A stretch of DNA of 46,077 nucleotides from Novosphingobium sp. FSW06-99 (GTDB lineage Bacteria; Pseudomonadota; Alphaproteobacteria; Sphingomonadales; Sphingomonadaceae), in contig NZ_KQ954255.1 in NCBI RefSeq assembly GCF_001519065.1, forward strand, positions 385,811-431,887. Direction: 5' to 3'. This document shows positions 16,534-24,880 of this stretch, piece after piece (position 1 is the first letter of the stretch; each line of letters starts with the position of its first letter). The position numbers and the translations under genes are program-made. Under the pieces are notes generated by a model. That model had not been told where the DNA came from and made no database searches. It saw only the letters and a program-made list of their open reading frames with translations.

Positions 16534-16663
16534 CTACGGGCTCCAGCGAAACGGGCCTTCGGCTTCGAAGCGTTCGTGCCAGCGGGCGGCTTCGTTGTAG
16601 CCTATGCCCATCTGGCGTTGCAGCCAGCTTACCGGATGGCGGCCCGGTGGTTCCTGCAACTAG
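16534..16663 (-). pseudogene. Fragment resembling FtsK gamma winged-helix domain
   Basis: The minus strand reads HPVSWLQRQMGIGYNEAARW (then HERFEAEG), followed by a premature end (FRWSP-stop at 16534). This resembles the FtsK/SpoIIIE gamma winged helix (S-x-I-Q-R-R-x-x-I-G-Y-N-R-A-A-R-x-x-E-R-M-E-x-E-G). There is no room for a motor domain: an in-frame stop lies about 9 codons upstream of the motif. I read it as a remnant, perhaps of a small FtsK-gamma protein of the kind seen on integrative elements. The identification rests on a short motif only. Confidence 0.45.
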
Positions 16664-16690
16664 CGTCCTTCGACAGGCTCAGGACGAGCG
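16664..16690. repeat. Small palindrome (CGTCCT...AGGACG)
   Basis: CGTCCT (16664-16669) pairs with AGGACG (16681-16686) around TCGACAGGCTC. This is a recognisable short intergenic palindrome common in sphingomonad and some gammaproteobacterial genomes. It lies downstream of the coiled-coil gene and may mark a recombination point at the island edge. Confidence 0.55.
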
Positions 16691-16730
16691 GGTGTTGTAA
16701 GATAGATTGTGGAAAGGCGGCAGCGGGTGC

Positions 16731-19367
16731 TTATGTCCGCAGGCGTTCGATGCCCTGGGCCAGCGCGACATAAAGCTTACCCATGTCGGACGACAGCAGC
16801 GTCACACCCAGTGCGTTGCCGTCGCGGGTGGACAGCAACTGGCGCAGCATGCTTTCGAAATCGTGGATATAGCGGTTGACGTGGGTGCGGAATTCCTCGT
16901 CGGTTTCGTAATGCTGCTGCACCGCGCGCGCGTCGGCGGTGTCGAGCAGAGAGACGGCGCGGCGGGTGAAGATGCCGCGTTCGCCGCGCAAGTATGACGC
17001 CCAGGCGCTTTCCGACACATCCGCCGACAGGATGCGGGTGATGTCGATCGCGGTGGAATTCAGGCTTTCGGTGATCAGTGCGGTGCGGCGGGCGAAATCG
17101 CTGTCGACGTGTTCCTCGGCGCGTTCGCGGATGTGGTTGACCCGGCTTTCCAGATTGCCCGCCAGTTCGTCGATGCGCGCAAGCTGATCGCGCATCTGCA
17201 ACGCGGTTTCGCGGGCAGAGCTGGACGCGCTGTCCATCGCTTCTTCCAGCCGGGCGATCATCTGCGCGCCGCGCCCTTGCACCACGCGCGCCAGTGCCGC
17301 GCTGGTTTCTTCGCCAAAGCGCGCGGCCATTGCGCTGATGTCGGCGGCGGTGCTGTCGTTCAGATCGGCCCCGGCCTTGTGCGCGGCGGCCTCCAGTTCG
17401 GCAATCGCGCCCGCCAGACGGCGCTCGATCGATCCGGTCAGCGTGTCGCTGTCGGCCTGCGCCGCGCGCACCAGATCGCGGATTGTGCCCAGCCGCTTTT
17501 CCTGTTCGGCGGTGCGTGTCAGCAATGCGTCGTGGATCGCGGCGATATCGCCGCGTACATCGCCCAGCCGCGCGCCGGTGGCATCGACCATGTCGGACAG
17601 CGCGGCGCCCGCATTGCCCGCCTCGACCAGCCCTTCGCGCAGGCTCAGCACGCGGCGTTCCACCCCGTCCATCCCGGCGATCGCGCTGCGCAGCGCTTCG
17701 GGGATTTGCGTCCGGGTGTGGTCCTTGGCCGCCTCGATCAGTTCCAGCAGGCGCACCGCGGCATCGGTCAGCCCGGCAATCGTCGTATCGGTGCCGCCCA
17801 GCGCGGTGCGCGCCGCGGTCAGCCGGTCGGTCAGCGTGGCCATCGCCGCATCGACCACGCTGGTGGTGCGCGATCCGGCCTCGGCTGTGGAATCGATGGT
17901 CTGCGCAAAGGCGGCGATGCGCGTGGCCAGGGCGTCGCACGTGGTGGCCAGATGCTCGATCGCGGCAATCTGCCGCTGGCGCTGCGTTTCGATCGTGCTG
18001 TCGATGCGCGCCAGCCGCGTGTCGATCGCATCGGCGCTGTCGGCGGCGGCGGCGGCCATCGCCGCGCGGCGCTGGCCGATCGCGGCATCGAGCGCCTCCA
18101 GCCGGGCGGCAAACCCTTCGGCGGTGGCGTTGAGCGCGGCTTCGAGCGCGTGGCGCCGGGTGGCCAGCGCATCATCGACCGAACCGGCCTCATCCACCAG
18201 CGCGCGGCCCAGCGATCCGGCGCTTTCTTCAAAGCGGCGCAGGCGGTCGCGCGAATCCGACACCAGTTGATCGTGGTCGCGCCCGACTTCCTCGATCGCG
18301 CGCGCCAGCGACGCGGCGACTTTACGCACATCGCCATCGAGCGCGGCAATGCGCGTGGCCAGCGCGGCCAGGCTGCCTTCCTCTGCACTGGCGATCACTT
18401 CGCGCTGGCGCGCCAGTTCGCCCGCCAGCGCATCGGCGCGGGCGCGGATCGCGGCCAGCGCGGTCACTTCTTCGGCATCGATGCGCGCGCGTTGCGCATC
18501 GAGCTGATCGATCACCGCGCGCAGGCGCACATCGCCCGCCACCGCGATCCGTTCGCTGGCACCGGCAAAGGCATCGAGCGCGGCATCGACCGCGGCGCGC
18601 ACATCCTCTACCTTGCGCCCGCTGGCGCTGCCGAATTCATTGAGGCGGTTGAACCCGGCGATCAGGTCTTCCAACTGCGCCTCGGCGGTGCGCCCGGCCA
18701 GGGCAATCGCGTTGGCGGCGTCTTTGGCCGAATTGCTGATCACCGGCAGATGCGTGCGCAGTGTGCCGATGTTGTCCAGCGCCTTGGCCGCGACCGTGCC
18801 GATATGATCCATATCCTGGCCTTGCCCGGCGATCAGATCTTTCAACCGGTCGGCTGATCCTGTCAGGCGATCGACCGCCACGCGGCCCAGCGCTTCGAGA
18901 TCGCGGCCCTGTGCGGCGATGAAATCGCGCGCCAGCGACAATTCGGTGTTCATCGCGCGCAGCCGCGATTCGAGCGCGCGGCTTTCATCGGCCAGCGCAT
19001 GGATCACCACGGCATGGCGGCTGGCATCGCGCAAGGTGGTGCGCGCGATCAGCACGCCGACCAGCACCAGCATCACCGGCAGCGCCCAGATCGCAATCAG
19101 GTTGACCACCGCATCGGGCGTCGGCGCGGCGCGCAAGGCGCCCGCCTTGGCCACCACGAACAGCACAGTCCAGCCGAGCAGCAGCACGATGGCCAGCCCC
19201 GGCACCAGCCAGCGCAAGGCGCCGCGCGGGGCGGCAAAATCCGCCCCGGATTCGGTGAAATCGGCGTGATCGTCGGCGGTTTCGTCGACCGGAAAGGCCG
19301 AATGGCTGGCCGGATCGGCCTCGACTGTTCCGCCATCGAGCGCGATGATGCGTGTTCCCCCGTTCAT
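16731..19367 (-). CDS. Large membrane-anchored coiled-coil protein, unknown function
   Basis: An 878-aa protein of unknown function. Residues about 45-110 hold two hydrophobic segments (LVPGLAIVLLLGWTVLFVV and NLIAIWALPVMLVLVGVLI), giving a membrane hairpin. The remaining 750 or so residues are Ala/Arg/Asp/Glu-rich heptad-like sequence, with repeated patterns such as LAALATRIAALDGDVRKVAAS, predicting a very long coiled coil. No catalytic motif was found. The C-terminus (LRQLLSTRDGNALGVTLLSSDMGKLYVALAQGIERLRT) is the least repetitive part. ATG 19367 is chosen over the longer frame since upstream sequence is intergenic. It is divergent from the Hpt-like gene, sharing a 64-base promoter gap. The layout suggests an envelope or polar scaffold; this is inference only. 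Confidence 0.7.
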   Translation of the reverse strand: MNGGTRIIALDGGTVEADPASHSAFPVDETADDHADFTESGADFAAPRGALRWLVPGLAIVLLLGWTVLFVVAKAGALRAAPTPDAVVNLIAIWALPVMLVLVGVLIARTTLRDASRHAVVIHALADESRALESRLRAMNTELSLARDFIAAQGRDLEALGRVAVDRLTGSADRLKDLIAGQGQDMDHIGTVAAKALDNIGTLRTHLPVISNSAKDAANAIALAGRTAEAQLEDLIAGFNRLNEFGSASGRKVEDVRAAVDAALDAFAGASERIAVAGDVRLRAVIDQLDAQRARIDAEEVTALAAIRARADALAGELARQREVIASAEEGSLAALATRIAALDGDVRKVAASLARAIEEVGRDHDQLVSDSRDRLRRFEESAGSLGRALVDEAGSVDDALATRRHALEAALNATAEGFAARLEALDAAIGQRRAAMAAAAADSADAIDTRLARIDSTIETQRQRQIAAIEHLATTCDALATRIAAFAQTIDSTAEAGSRTTSVVDAAMATLTDRLTAARTALGGTDTTIAGLTDAAVRLLELIEAAKDHTRTQIPEALRSAIAGMDGVERRVLSLREGLVEAGNAGAALSDMVDATGARLGDVRGDIAAIHDALLTRTAEQEKRLGTIRDLVRAAQADSDTLTGSIERRLAGAIAELEAAAHKAGADLNDSTAADISAMAARFGEETSAALARVVQGRGAQMIARLEEAMDSASSSARETALQMRDQLARIDELAGNLESRVNHIRERAEEHVDSDFARRTALITESLNSTAIDITRILSADVSESAWASYLRGERGIFTRRAVSLLDTADARAVQQHYETDEEFRTHVNRYIHDFESMLRQLLSTRDGNALGVTLLSSDMGKLYVALAQGIERLRT

Positions 19368-19431
19368 GGCCACGGTTCTAACACGGTTTTCGGGCCTTGT
19401 GTAACCCCGCCTTAACCCGCGCGGGGGCATC

Positions 19432-19746
19432 GTGGCGATCATGGCCTATCTTGGTGAAGCAATCGATGCGCATCTGGTGCGCGCGCTGGGGGATGATCCC
19501 GAACTGCGGCGCGAACTGCGCCGCGCGTTCCTCGATTCTGCGCTGGCGGCGCTCGACCTGATGCAGCGCGCACGCTGCGATGCCAACTGGCGGCAGGCCG
19601 CCGAACGGCTGAAAGGGCTGGCGGCGACGTTTCATGGCGATGAGCTGATCACGCTGGCCGACGAGGCCATTGCCGGCGTGCCGGGCGATCCGGCCATCGT
19701 GCGGCGCATTCGCCGCCTGCTCGACGAGATCGATCCCGCAGCGTGA
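19432..19746 (+). CDS. Hpt-like protein lacking the phospho-acceptor histidine
   Basis: A 104-aa all-helical protein with the shape of a histidine phosphotransfer domain: GDDPELRRELRRAFLDSALAAL followed by NWRQAAERLKGLAATFHGDEL. In active Hpt domains the core is A-H-x-L-K-G; here it reads A-E-R-L-K-G, with Glu58 in place of His. It therefore cannot relay phosphate by the usual route and may bind a partner instead. GTG 19432 has a GGGGG tract eight bases upstream; ATG 19441 is the alternative. It sits upstream of a kinase-like gene that also lacks its histidine. The function is unknown; confidence is in the fold resemblance. Confidence 0.65.
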   Translation: MAIMAYLGEAIDAHLVRALGDDPELRRELRRAFLDSALAALDLMQRARCDANWRQAAERLKGLAATFHGDELITLADEAIAGVPGDPAIVRRIRRLLDEIDPAA

Positions 19747-19783
19747 CTTTACCTTTTGCGCGAATGGTCTAGGTCCGCATGTA

Positions 19784-19924
19784 GAGTCTGTTTTGAAAGT
19801 GCCACCCACCACCCCGCACCCCCGACCCAACCACCCACAGGGTACCTTAAATGGGCGGTTGGGTCGGGGGTGCGGGGTGGTGGGTGGCACAAAGTCGCCG
19901 AAAGGCGACTTTCGAAACAGACTC
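19784..19924. repeat. Nested palindromic element, copy 2
   Basis: This 141-bp element is bounded by GAGTCTG (19784-19790) and CAGACTC (19918-19924). The long central inverted repeat has arms 19799-19837 and 19852-19890 that match at 38 of 39 positions. A further hairpin, AAAGTCGCC/GGCGACTTT, lies on the right. The architecture, end sequence and the pyrimidine-rich arm ending in CCACCCA match copy 1 (942-1090). It lies between the Hpt-like gene and the next gene, 33 bases upstream of that start. Read in the plus frame it is open but is unlikely to be coding. Confidence 0.85.
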
Positions 19925-19956
19925 TTACGCCGCCGCGAAACAGGAGACCGGGGACC

Positions 19957-21201
19957 TTGCGGGTCGCATTGCTGTCCATAACCGATGCCGTTGCCGGTGA
20001 ACCGCAGGGTTTGCGTGGCTATCTGACGATCGGTGGGCGGTCGCTGGCCCGACACCAGCTTGGTCTGGCGCTGGCGCTGGGCTGCACGCGGATCGTCGTG
20101 GTGACCGAGGCGCTGACCGGCGAAGTGATCGCATTGCAGCATGCCAGCGAATCCGGTGGCGCGCGGTTTCATGTGATCACGTCGGCCCACGCGCTGTTGC
20201 CGCTGGTCAATGCCGATGATGATCTGATCGTGCTGGGCGACGGGCTGTTGGCCCAGCCCGAGATCGCGCTGGCGCATCTGAAGGATGCCAACGGCGTGCT
20301 GGCGCTGCCGGTCGAGGCAGGCATGGCCGCCGGGTTTGAACGGATCGATATCAACCACGCCTATGCCGGGGCGATGCGGCTGCCGGGCCGGCTGGTTGCC
20401 GGGCTGGGCGATCTGCCGCCCGAATGGAACGCGCCGGCGGCGCTGTTGCGGCTGGCGGTGCAGGGGCGGGTGCCGTTGCAGGTGCTGCCCACGGCGGTGC
20501 TCGACGATGGCCGCTGGACCGTGGTGCGCAGCGAAGACGAAGCCCATGCGTTCGAACCGGTGTGGCTGCGGCTGCACACGCAAAGCGCGCATGTGCGCAG
20601 CCCCGGCGAATGGCTGGCGGCACGCGCTGTGCACGGGGCGGGCCCTGCGCTGCTCCATGCCGGAACGCGGCCCTGGGTGGTGGCAATGGGCGGCGTGGTG
20701 GCGCTGTTGCTGGGGCTGGGGTCGGGCTGGTTCGGCTGGCGCACCCCCGGTTTTGCCTTGCTCGCGCTGGCCTGGGTGCTGGCCAAAGTGGCCACGTTGA
20801 TGACCCGGATCGAGCGGCAGTCGCTGCTCGAAACCGGCAAGGCATCGCCCACCGGGGCAGGGTTCGAGGCGGTCATCGATGTGGCCTTTGTCATGCTGGC
20901 GGCCTGGCGCAGCGATATTCCGCATGTCACCGGGGTGCCGTTGGCGCTGGCCTGGCCGTTTGCGATCACCTGGTTTGCGCCGCTGGCGCTGATGCTGTTG
21001 CTGCATCTGCTGCCGCGCGTGGTGCGCGACCGGCGGGCCACCTGGTGGTTGCGCGACCGGCTGGTGCTGGGTGTGGCGCTGGCGGTAACCAGCGCGCTGT
21101 TGCCGTTTGATTTCTGCCTGCGCACGGCGGTGCTGGGGCTGATGGTCTGGGCCATCGCGGTGACTCCGGTGGCTAACCCCGATTTAACCGGAACCGGCTA
21201 G
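19957..21201 (+). CDS. Nucleotidyltransferase-like membrane protein, unknown
   Basis: A 414-aa protein with two parts. The N-terminal 200 residues look like a nucleotidyltransferase (GT-A/MobA-like) fold: VALLSITD, GYLTIGGRSLARHQLGLALALGC, TRIVVVTEA and the acidic DDDLIVLGDGLL. The canonical glycine-rich NTP loop is not evident. The C-terminal half has four to six membrane segments (WVVAMGGVVALLLGLGSG, GFALLALAWVLAKVATL, ALAWPFAITWFAPLALMLLL). TTG 19957 is chosen as start since GGAGACCGGGG precedes it and upstream DNA is the palindromic element. It ends nine bases before the next gene, so it is likely co-transcribed with the helical protein and kinase homologue. The function is unknown. Confidence 0.6.
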   Translation: MRVALLSITDAVAGEPQGLRGYLTIGGRSLARHQLGLALALGCTRIVVVTEALTGEVIALQHASESGGARFHVITSAHALLPLVNADDDLIVLGDGLLAQPEIALAHLKDANGVLALPVEAGMAAGFERIDINHAYAGAMRLPGRLVAGLGDLPPEWNAPAALLRLAVQGRVPLQVLPTAVLDDGRWTVVRSEDEAHAFEPVWLRLHTQSAHVRSPGEWLAARAVHGAGPALLHAGTRPWVVAMGGVVALLLGLGSGWFGWRTPGFALLALAWVLAKVATLMTRIERQSLLETGKASPTGAGFEAVIDVAFVMLAAWRSDIPHVTGVPLALAWPFAITWFAPLALMLLLHLLPRVVRDRRATWWLRDRLVLGVALAVTSALLPFDFCLRTAVLGLMVWAIAVTPVANPDLTGTG

Positions 21202-21210
21202 GGTTGCGCC

Positions 21211-22083
21211 ATGACACAGGCGGCACACCCCGACAGCGCGTTGACCGCCGCCGACCATCGGCTGGCGATGACGGCGCATGTGCTCGAAAGTCTGGTCGGG
21301 CTGGGGCCGACCATGCTGCTGGATGATGAAACCGTGGCGCGCGTGCGGGCGCTGGCGGGTGATCTGGCCGCGCAACTGGTGGCGGATGAGGCGGCACTGG
21401 CCGATCCGGTGCGCGACAGGCTGATGGCCAATCGCGCGATTGCCCTGCATCTGCATGCCATCGCCATCGAAACACGGCTGATCGCGCAATTGGCCGCGCG
21501 CCGCGCGCTCGATCCGGTGCTGCCCCCGCTAATCAGGCGGCGGCTCGATGCGGGCACGGTGGGCGATGATGTGGCGATTGCGACCACCGCGCTGTTGGCG
21601 GTGCAGACGCGGCTGGGGCAAAGTTTGCGCCGGATGTGCCTGCCGCTGGGGGAATTGCCCGGTGATCTGTTGCATATGGCCCACGCGATTGCCGATGGGG
21701 TGCGCGCCGAACATGCCGCGCCGGTGCGCCATCCCCGGCACGCCGCGCCCGATGATCCGCATGGGCGCCTGGCGTTGCTGCGCCGCGTGCTGACGGTGCT
21801 CGGGCCCGACACGGCGATGGCCTTGCGCATCGATGAGGCCGGGGTGCCGTTGTTTCTCAGCGCGCTGGCGCTGGCTTCGGGGCAACCACGTGAACTGGTC
21901 ACGCTCGCCTGTGCCGAGGATGATCCCTTGCGGCTGGCGCTGATGCTGCGCGCCACCGGGTTGTCGCCCGCTGATGCGGCGGCGCAATTGCTGGCGATCC
22001 GTCCCGAGGCCGATCCCGCGCTGGTGGCGCTGCCCGCCGATGCCGGGGCGGCAGAGCATGTGCTGGCGGGGCAGGGCGGATGA
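21211..22083 (+). CDS. Helical cytosolic protein of unknown function
   Basis: A 290-aa protein that I cannot assign to a family. It is almost entirely helical, rich in Ala, Leu, Arg and Asp, with no signal peptide, membrane segment or recognisable motif. The tail LALMLRATGLSPADAAAQLLAIRP looks like a small helical repeat. Its stop overlaps the start of the downstream kinase homologue (ATGA), a coupling that suggests a partner or regulator of that protein. The plausible ATG 21211 follows the upstream stop after nine bases. Confidence 0.6.
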   Translation: MTQAAHPDSALTAADHRLAMTAHVLESLVGLGPTMLLDDETVARVRALAGDLAAQLVADEAALADPVRDRLMANRAIALHLHAIAIETRLIAQLAARRALDPVLPPLIRRRLDAGTVGDDVAIATTALLAVQTRLGQSLRRMCLPLGELPGDLLHMAHAIADGVRAEHAAPVRHPRHAAPDDPHGRLALLRRVLTVLGPDTAMALRIDEAGVPLFLSALALASGQPRELVTLACAEDDPLRLALMLRATGLSPADAAAQLLAIRPEADPALVALPADAGAAEHVLAGQGG

Positions 22084-23438
22084 GCCGGGTCACCCCGGTG
22101 CGGGGTCTTTGCGACAACGCCGACCGTCTGGTCGAGGCTGACGCGGCGCTCGCCGGGCTGCAGGTGCGGTGCGGCGGTGATATGCCGGGCACGCTGGCGG
22201 TGCCCGCGCTGTTGACGCTGGTGCGCCGGGTGCGCGCATCGGGCGTGGCGCAATTGCGGCAGCTTGGCGCAGTCGATGAAGGCAAGATGATCGCCTTTCT
22301 GGCCTATGCCGCGCCCGATGGGCAGGGCACGCGCATCGAACTGACGCAATGGCGCCTGGCGGGCGACGCGGTGGCCGACATCGCGCCCGATGATGCGGTG
22401 TTGTACCAGATTGCCGCGATCCATGCGGTGCTGGGCGCCGATCAACGTGTGCTGGCGGTCGATCTGCGCGGCGATGATGCCGATCTGGCCGGTGAGGCGG
22501 CGGCGCTGAGCGCATTGGCCGAACGCTGGCAACGCGAAGGCCTGGTGTGGAGCGCAGCGGTCGACCTGATCGGGGTGGCGCACCGCCAGCCCTTGCACTG
22601 GCGCCTGCTTGACGATGTGGCGTTTCATATCGCCGGATCGGCGCGCACCTGGCGCGCGCGGATTGTGCCGCATGGTGATGCGGGGTTCGATCTGCTGATC
22701 CTGGCCGATGCGCTGGCGGACCCTAGACCGCCAGCGCAAGAGATTGCGCCGGTGACTTTGCCGGGCAATCGCCTGATCGGGCGCGATCTGGCCCCGGCCT
22801 TGCGCCAGCCGATCAACCGCATCATCGCCAATGCCGAAACCATCCGCACGCGGCTGGCCGGGCCGATAGCCGACGCCTATGCCGGCTATGCCGCCGATAT
22901 TGCCGAGGCCGGGCGCCATCTGCTGTCGCTGGTCGAGGATCTGGCCGATCTCGACGCGGTGGAGGCACCCGAATTCAGCCCCGCGCCCGATCGCATCGAT
23001 CTGGCCGATTGCGCGCGCCGCGCCGCAGGCATCCTGGCGATGCGCGCGCAGGAACGCGGAATCACGCTGGTGCCGCCCGCCGAGGGCACGCAAGTCCCGG
23101 CCACCGGCGAATTTCGCCGCGTGTTGCAGATCCTGCTCAACCTGCTGACCAATGCGATCCGTTACAGCCCCCAGCATTCGACGGTGACGATAGAATGCGG
23201 CGGCGATACCGCACAGGCCTGGGTGGCGGTGCACGACCAGGGTGCCGGGTTGGACCACGAACAGGCCGCGCGGGTGTTCGAAAAGTTTGAACGGCTCGGC
23301 CGCAGCGGCGATGGCGGCAGCGGCCTCGGCCTCTATATCTCGCGCCGTCTGGCCCGTGCCATGGGCGGTGATCTGACAGTCGCGCCGGGACCGGGCGCGC
23401 GGTTTGAACTGTCGCTGCCGGGGCGGGCGGCGGCTTGA
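22080..23438 (+). CDS. Histidine-kinase-like protein lacking the H-box histidine
   Basis: A 452-aa cytoplasmic sensor-kinase homologue. Residues about 1-220 are poorly conserved, perhaps degenerate PAS-type sensor modules. The dimerisation helix reads LAPALRQPINRIIANAE where active kinases have M-S-H-E-L-R-x-P-L-N, so Pro239 occupies the phospho-acceptor His position. The second helix is normal (AEAGRHLLSLVEDLADLD). The ATPase domain looks intact: N-box NLLTNAIRYSP, G1 HDQGAGLD, F-box VFEKFERLG and G2 GGSGLGLYISRRLA. It may hydrolyse or bind ATP and work as a pseudokinase, phosphatase or docking partner, as with DivL in Caulobacter, which has Tyr there. A strong terminator follows. Confidence 0.8.
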   Translation: MSRVTPVRGLCDNADRLVEADAALAGLQVRCGGDMPGTLAVPALLTLVRRVRASGVAQLRQLGAVDEGKMIAFLAYAAPDGQGTRIELTQWRLAGDAVADIAPDDAVLYQIAAIHAVLGADQRVLAVDLRGDDADLAGEAAALSALAERWQREGLVWSAAVDLIGVAHRQPLHWRLLDDVAFHIAGSARTWRARIVPHGDAGFDLLILADALADPRPPAQEIAPVTLPGNRLIGRDLAPALRQPINRIIANAETIRTRLAGPIADAYAGYAADIAEAGRHLLSLVEDLADLDAVEAPEFSPAPDRIDLADCARRAAGILAMRAQERGITLVPPAEGTQVPATGEFRRVLQILLNLLTNAIRYSPQHSTVTIECGGDTAQAWVAVHDQGAGLDHEQAARVFEKFERLGRSGDGGSGLGLYISRRLARAMGGDLTVAPGPGARFELSLPGRAAA

Positions 23439-23450
23439 TCGCGCAAACAG

Positions 23451-23490
23451 AAAGGGCGGGACTGCCGTTCGGCAATCCCGCCCTTTGTCT
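23451..23490. terminator. Bidirectional terminator between kinase homologue and gltA
   Basis: The stem AAAGGGCGGGA (23451-23461) pairs with TCCCGCCCTTT (23476-23486), with a further inner TGCCG/CGGCA pairing around a TT loop. T-rich sequence lies on the plus side (TTTGTCTTT) and, on the minus strand, CTTTCTGTTTG. It serves the convergent genes on both sides. Confidence 0.85.
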
Positions 23491-23505
23491 TTGATCGGAT
23501 CGTGA

Positions 23506-24792
23506 TCAGCGCTGTTCGACAGGCACGTATTCGCGTGCAGTCGGACCGGTGTAGAGCTGGCGCGGGCGGCCGATCTTCTGGCCGGGATCGGAAATCATTT
23601 CGTTCCATTGCGCCACCCAGCCGACCGTGCGCGCCAGGGCGAACAGCACGGTGAACATCGTGGTCGGGAAACCGATCGCCGACAGGATGATGCCCGAATA
23701 GAAATCGACGTTGGGGAACAGCTTCTTTTCGATGAAGTACGGGTCCGACAGCGCGATTTCTTCCAGCCGCAGCGCGGTTTCGAACAGCGGATCGGTGACG
23801 TTCAGCGCCTTGAACACTTCGCGCACGGTCTTTTGCATGACGGTCGCGCGCGGGTCGTAGTTCTTGTAGACGCGGTGGCCAAAGCCCATCAGGCGGAACG
23901 GATCGTTCTTGTCCTTGGCGCGTTCGATATAGTGCTGGATGCGATCAGGCGTGCCGATTTCGCGCAGCATGTTGAGCGCCGCTTCATTGGCGCCGCCATG
24001 CGCCGGGCCCCACAGGCAGGCGATGCCGGCGGCCATGCAGGCAAACGGATTGGCGCCCGACGAACCGGCCAGACGCACGGTCGAGGTCGATGCGTTCTGT
24101 TCGTGATCGGCATGCAGGATAAAGATGCGGTCGAGCGCGCGTTCGACTTCGGGCACCACCTGGTATTCCTCGGCCGGCACGCCGAAAGTCATGCGCAGGA
24201 AATTGCCGGTGTAGGACAGGCGGTTGTCGGGATAGACGAACGGCTGACCGACCGAATACTTGTAGGCCATCGCCGCGATCGTGGGGATCTTGGCGATCAG
24301 ACGGTGCGAACTGATGCGGCGCAGCACGGGATCGGCAATGTCGGTCGAATCGTGGTAAAACGCCGACAGCGCGCCGACCACGCCACACATCACCGCCATC
24401 GGGTGCGCGTCGCGGCGGAAACCGCTGTAAAAGCTGCTGAGCTGTTCGTGCACCATGGTGTGGCGCGTGATCGTGCGGCTGAATTCGGACAGTTCGGCCG
24501 CGGTCGGCAATTCGCCGTTGAGCAGCAGATAGCTGACTTCCATGAACGTTGAATGTTCGGCCAGTTGCCCGATGGGATAGCCCCGGTGCAGCAGGACGCC
24601 TTCATCGCCGTCGATATAGGTGATCGCGCTGTCACAGCTCGCCGTGCTGGTAAAGCCCGGGTCATAGGTGAACATGCCGGTCTGGCCATAGAGCTTGCGG
24701 ATATCGATCACGTCGGGACCGATCGTGCCACTCGTCACCGGCAATTCCACGGTGGTGCCGCCGGTCTGCAGCGTTGCCTGGGTATTGCTCAC
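23506..24792 (-). CDS. gltA: Citrate synthase
   Basis: Type II (hexameric, Gram-negative) citrate synthase condensing acetyl-CoA and oxaloacetate at the entry of the TCA cycle. The 428-aa length is normal. Seen are [20 protein letters not shown], the active-site region [25 protein letters not shown], the [12 protein letters not shown] loop with the catalytic His, [14 protein letters not shown], and [16 protein letters not shown] near the C-terminus with the catalytic Asp. The start is a GTG with a strong AGGAGG eight bases upstream. It lies 88 bases downstream of gltX on the same strand, a common alphaproteobacterial arrangement. Confidence 0.97.
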   Translation of the reverse strand: MSNTQATLQTGGTTVELPVTSGTIGPDVIDIRKLYGQTGMFTYDPGFTSTASCDSAITYIDGDEGVLLHRGYPIGQLAEHSTFMEVSYLLLNGELPTAAELSEFSRTITRHTMVHEQLSSFYSGFRRDAHPMAVMCGVVGALSAFYHDSTDIADPVLRRISSHRLIAKIPTIAAMAYKYSVGQPFVYPDNRLSYTGNFLRMTFGVPAEEYQVVPEVERALDRIFILHADHEQNASTSTVRLAGSSGANPFACMAAGIACLWGPAHGGANEAALNMLREIGTPDRIQHYIERAKDKNDPFRLMGFGHRVYKNYDPRATVMQKTVREVFKALNVTDPLFETALRLEEIALSDPYFIEKKLFPNVDFYSGIILSAIGFPTTMFTVLFALARTVGWVAQWNEMISDPGQKIGRPRQLYTGPTAREYVPVEQR

Positions 24793-24880
24793 GTCTCAGT
24801 CCTCCTAGGTCAATATCGCACCGGGCATCCCGGTCATGCGCGATGGTTGAGAGATGCCCCAATTCTTGAACGTCCGCCGG

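Larger units (their letters stand above)
16247..16730. other. Island right flank with decayed sequence
   Basis: A 484-base gap without a convincing intact gene. Near the ATPase it is AT-rich and probably holds that gene's promoter. A 38-codon open frame (16331-16447, plus; MSKKDALKVRYEAGEV...) has no recognised relative and no clear ribosome-binding site. Further right it turns GC-rich and carries an FtsK-gamma-like fragment and a small palindrome (separate entries). This has the look of an integration scar at the edge of the defence island. Confidence 0.45.

Noticed and set aside
19756..19956. Extended N-terminus of the nucleotidyltransferase-like protein through the palindromic element
   Set aside because: The frame is open but is encoded by the inverted repeat, while a TTG with a good ribosome-binding site follows it.
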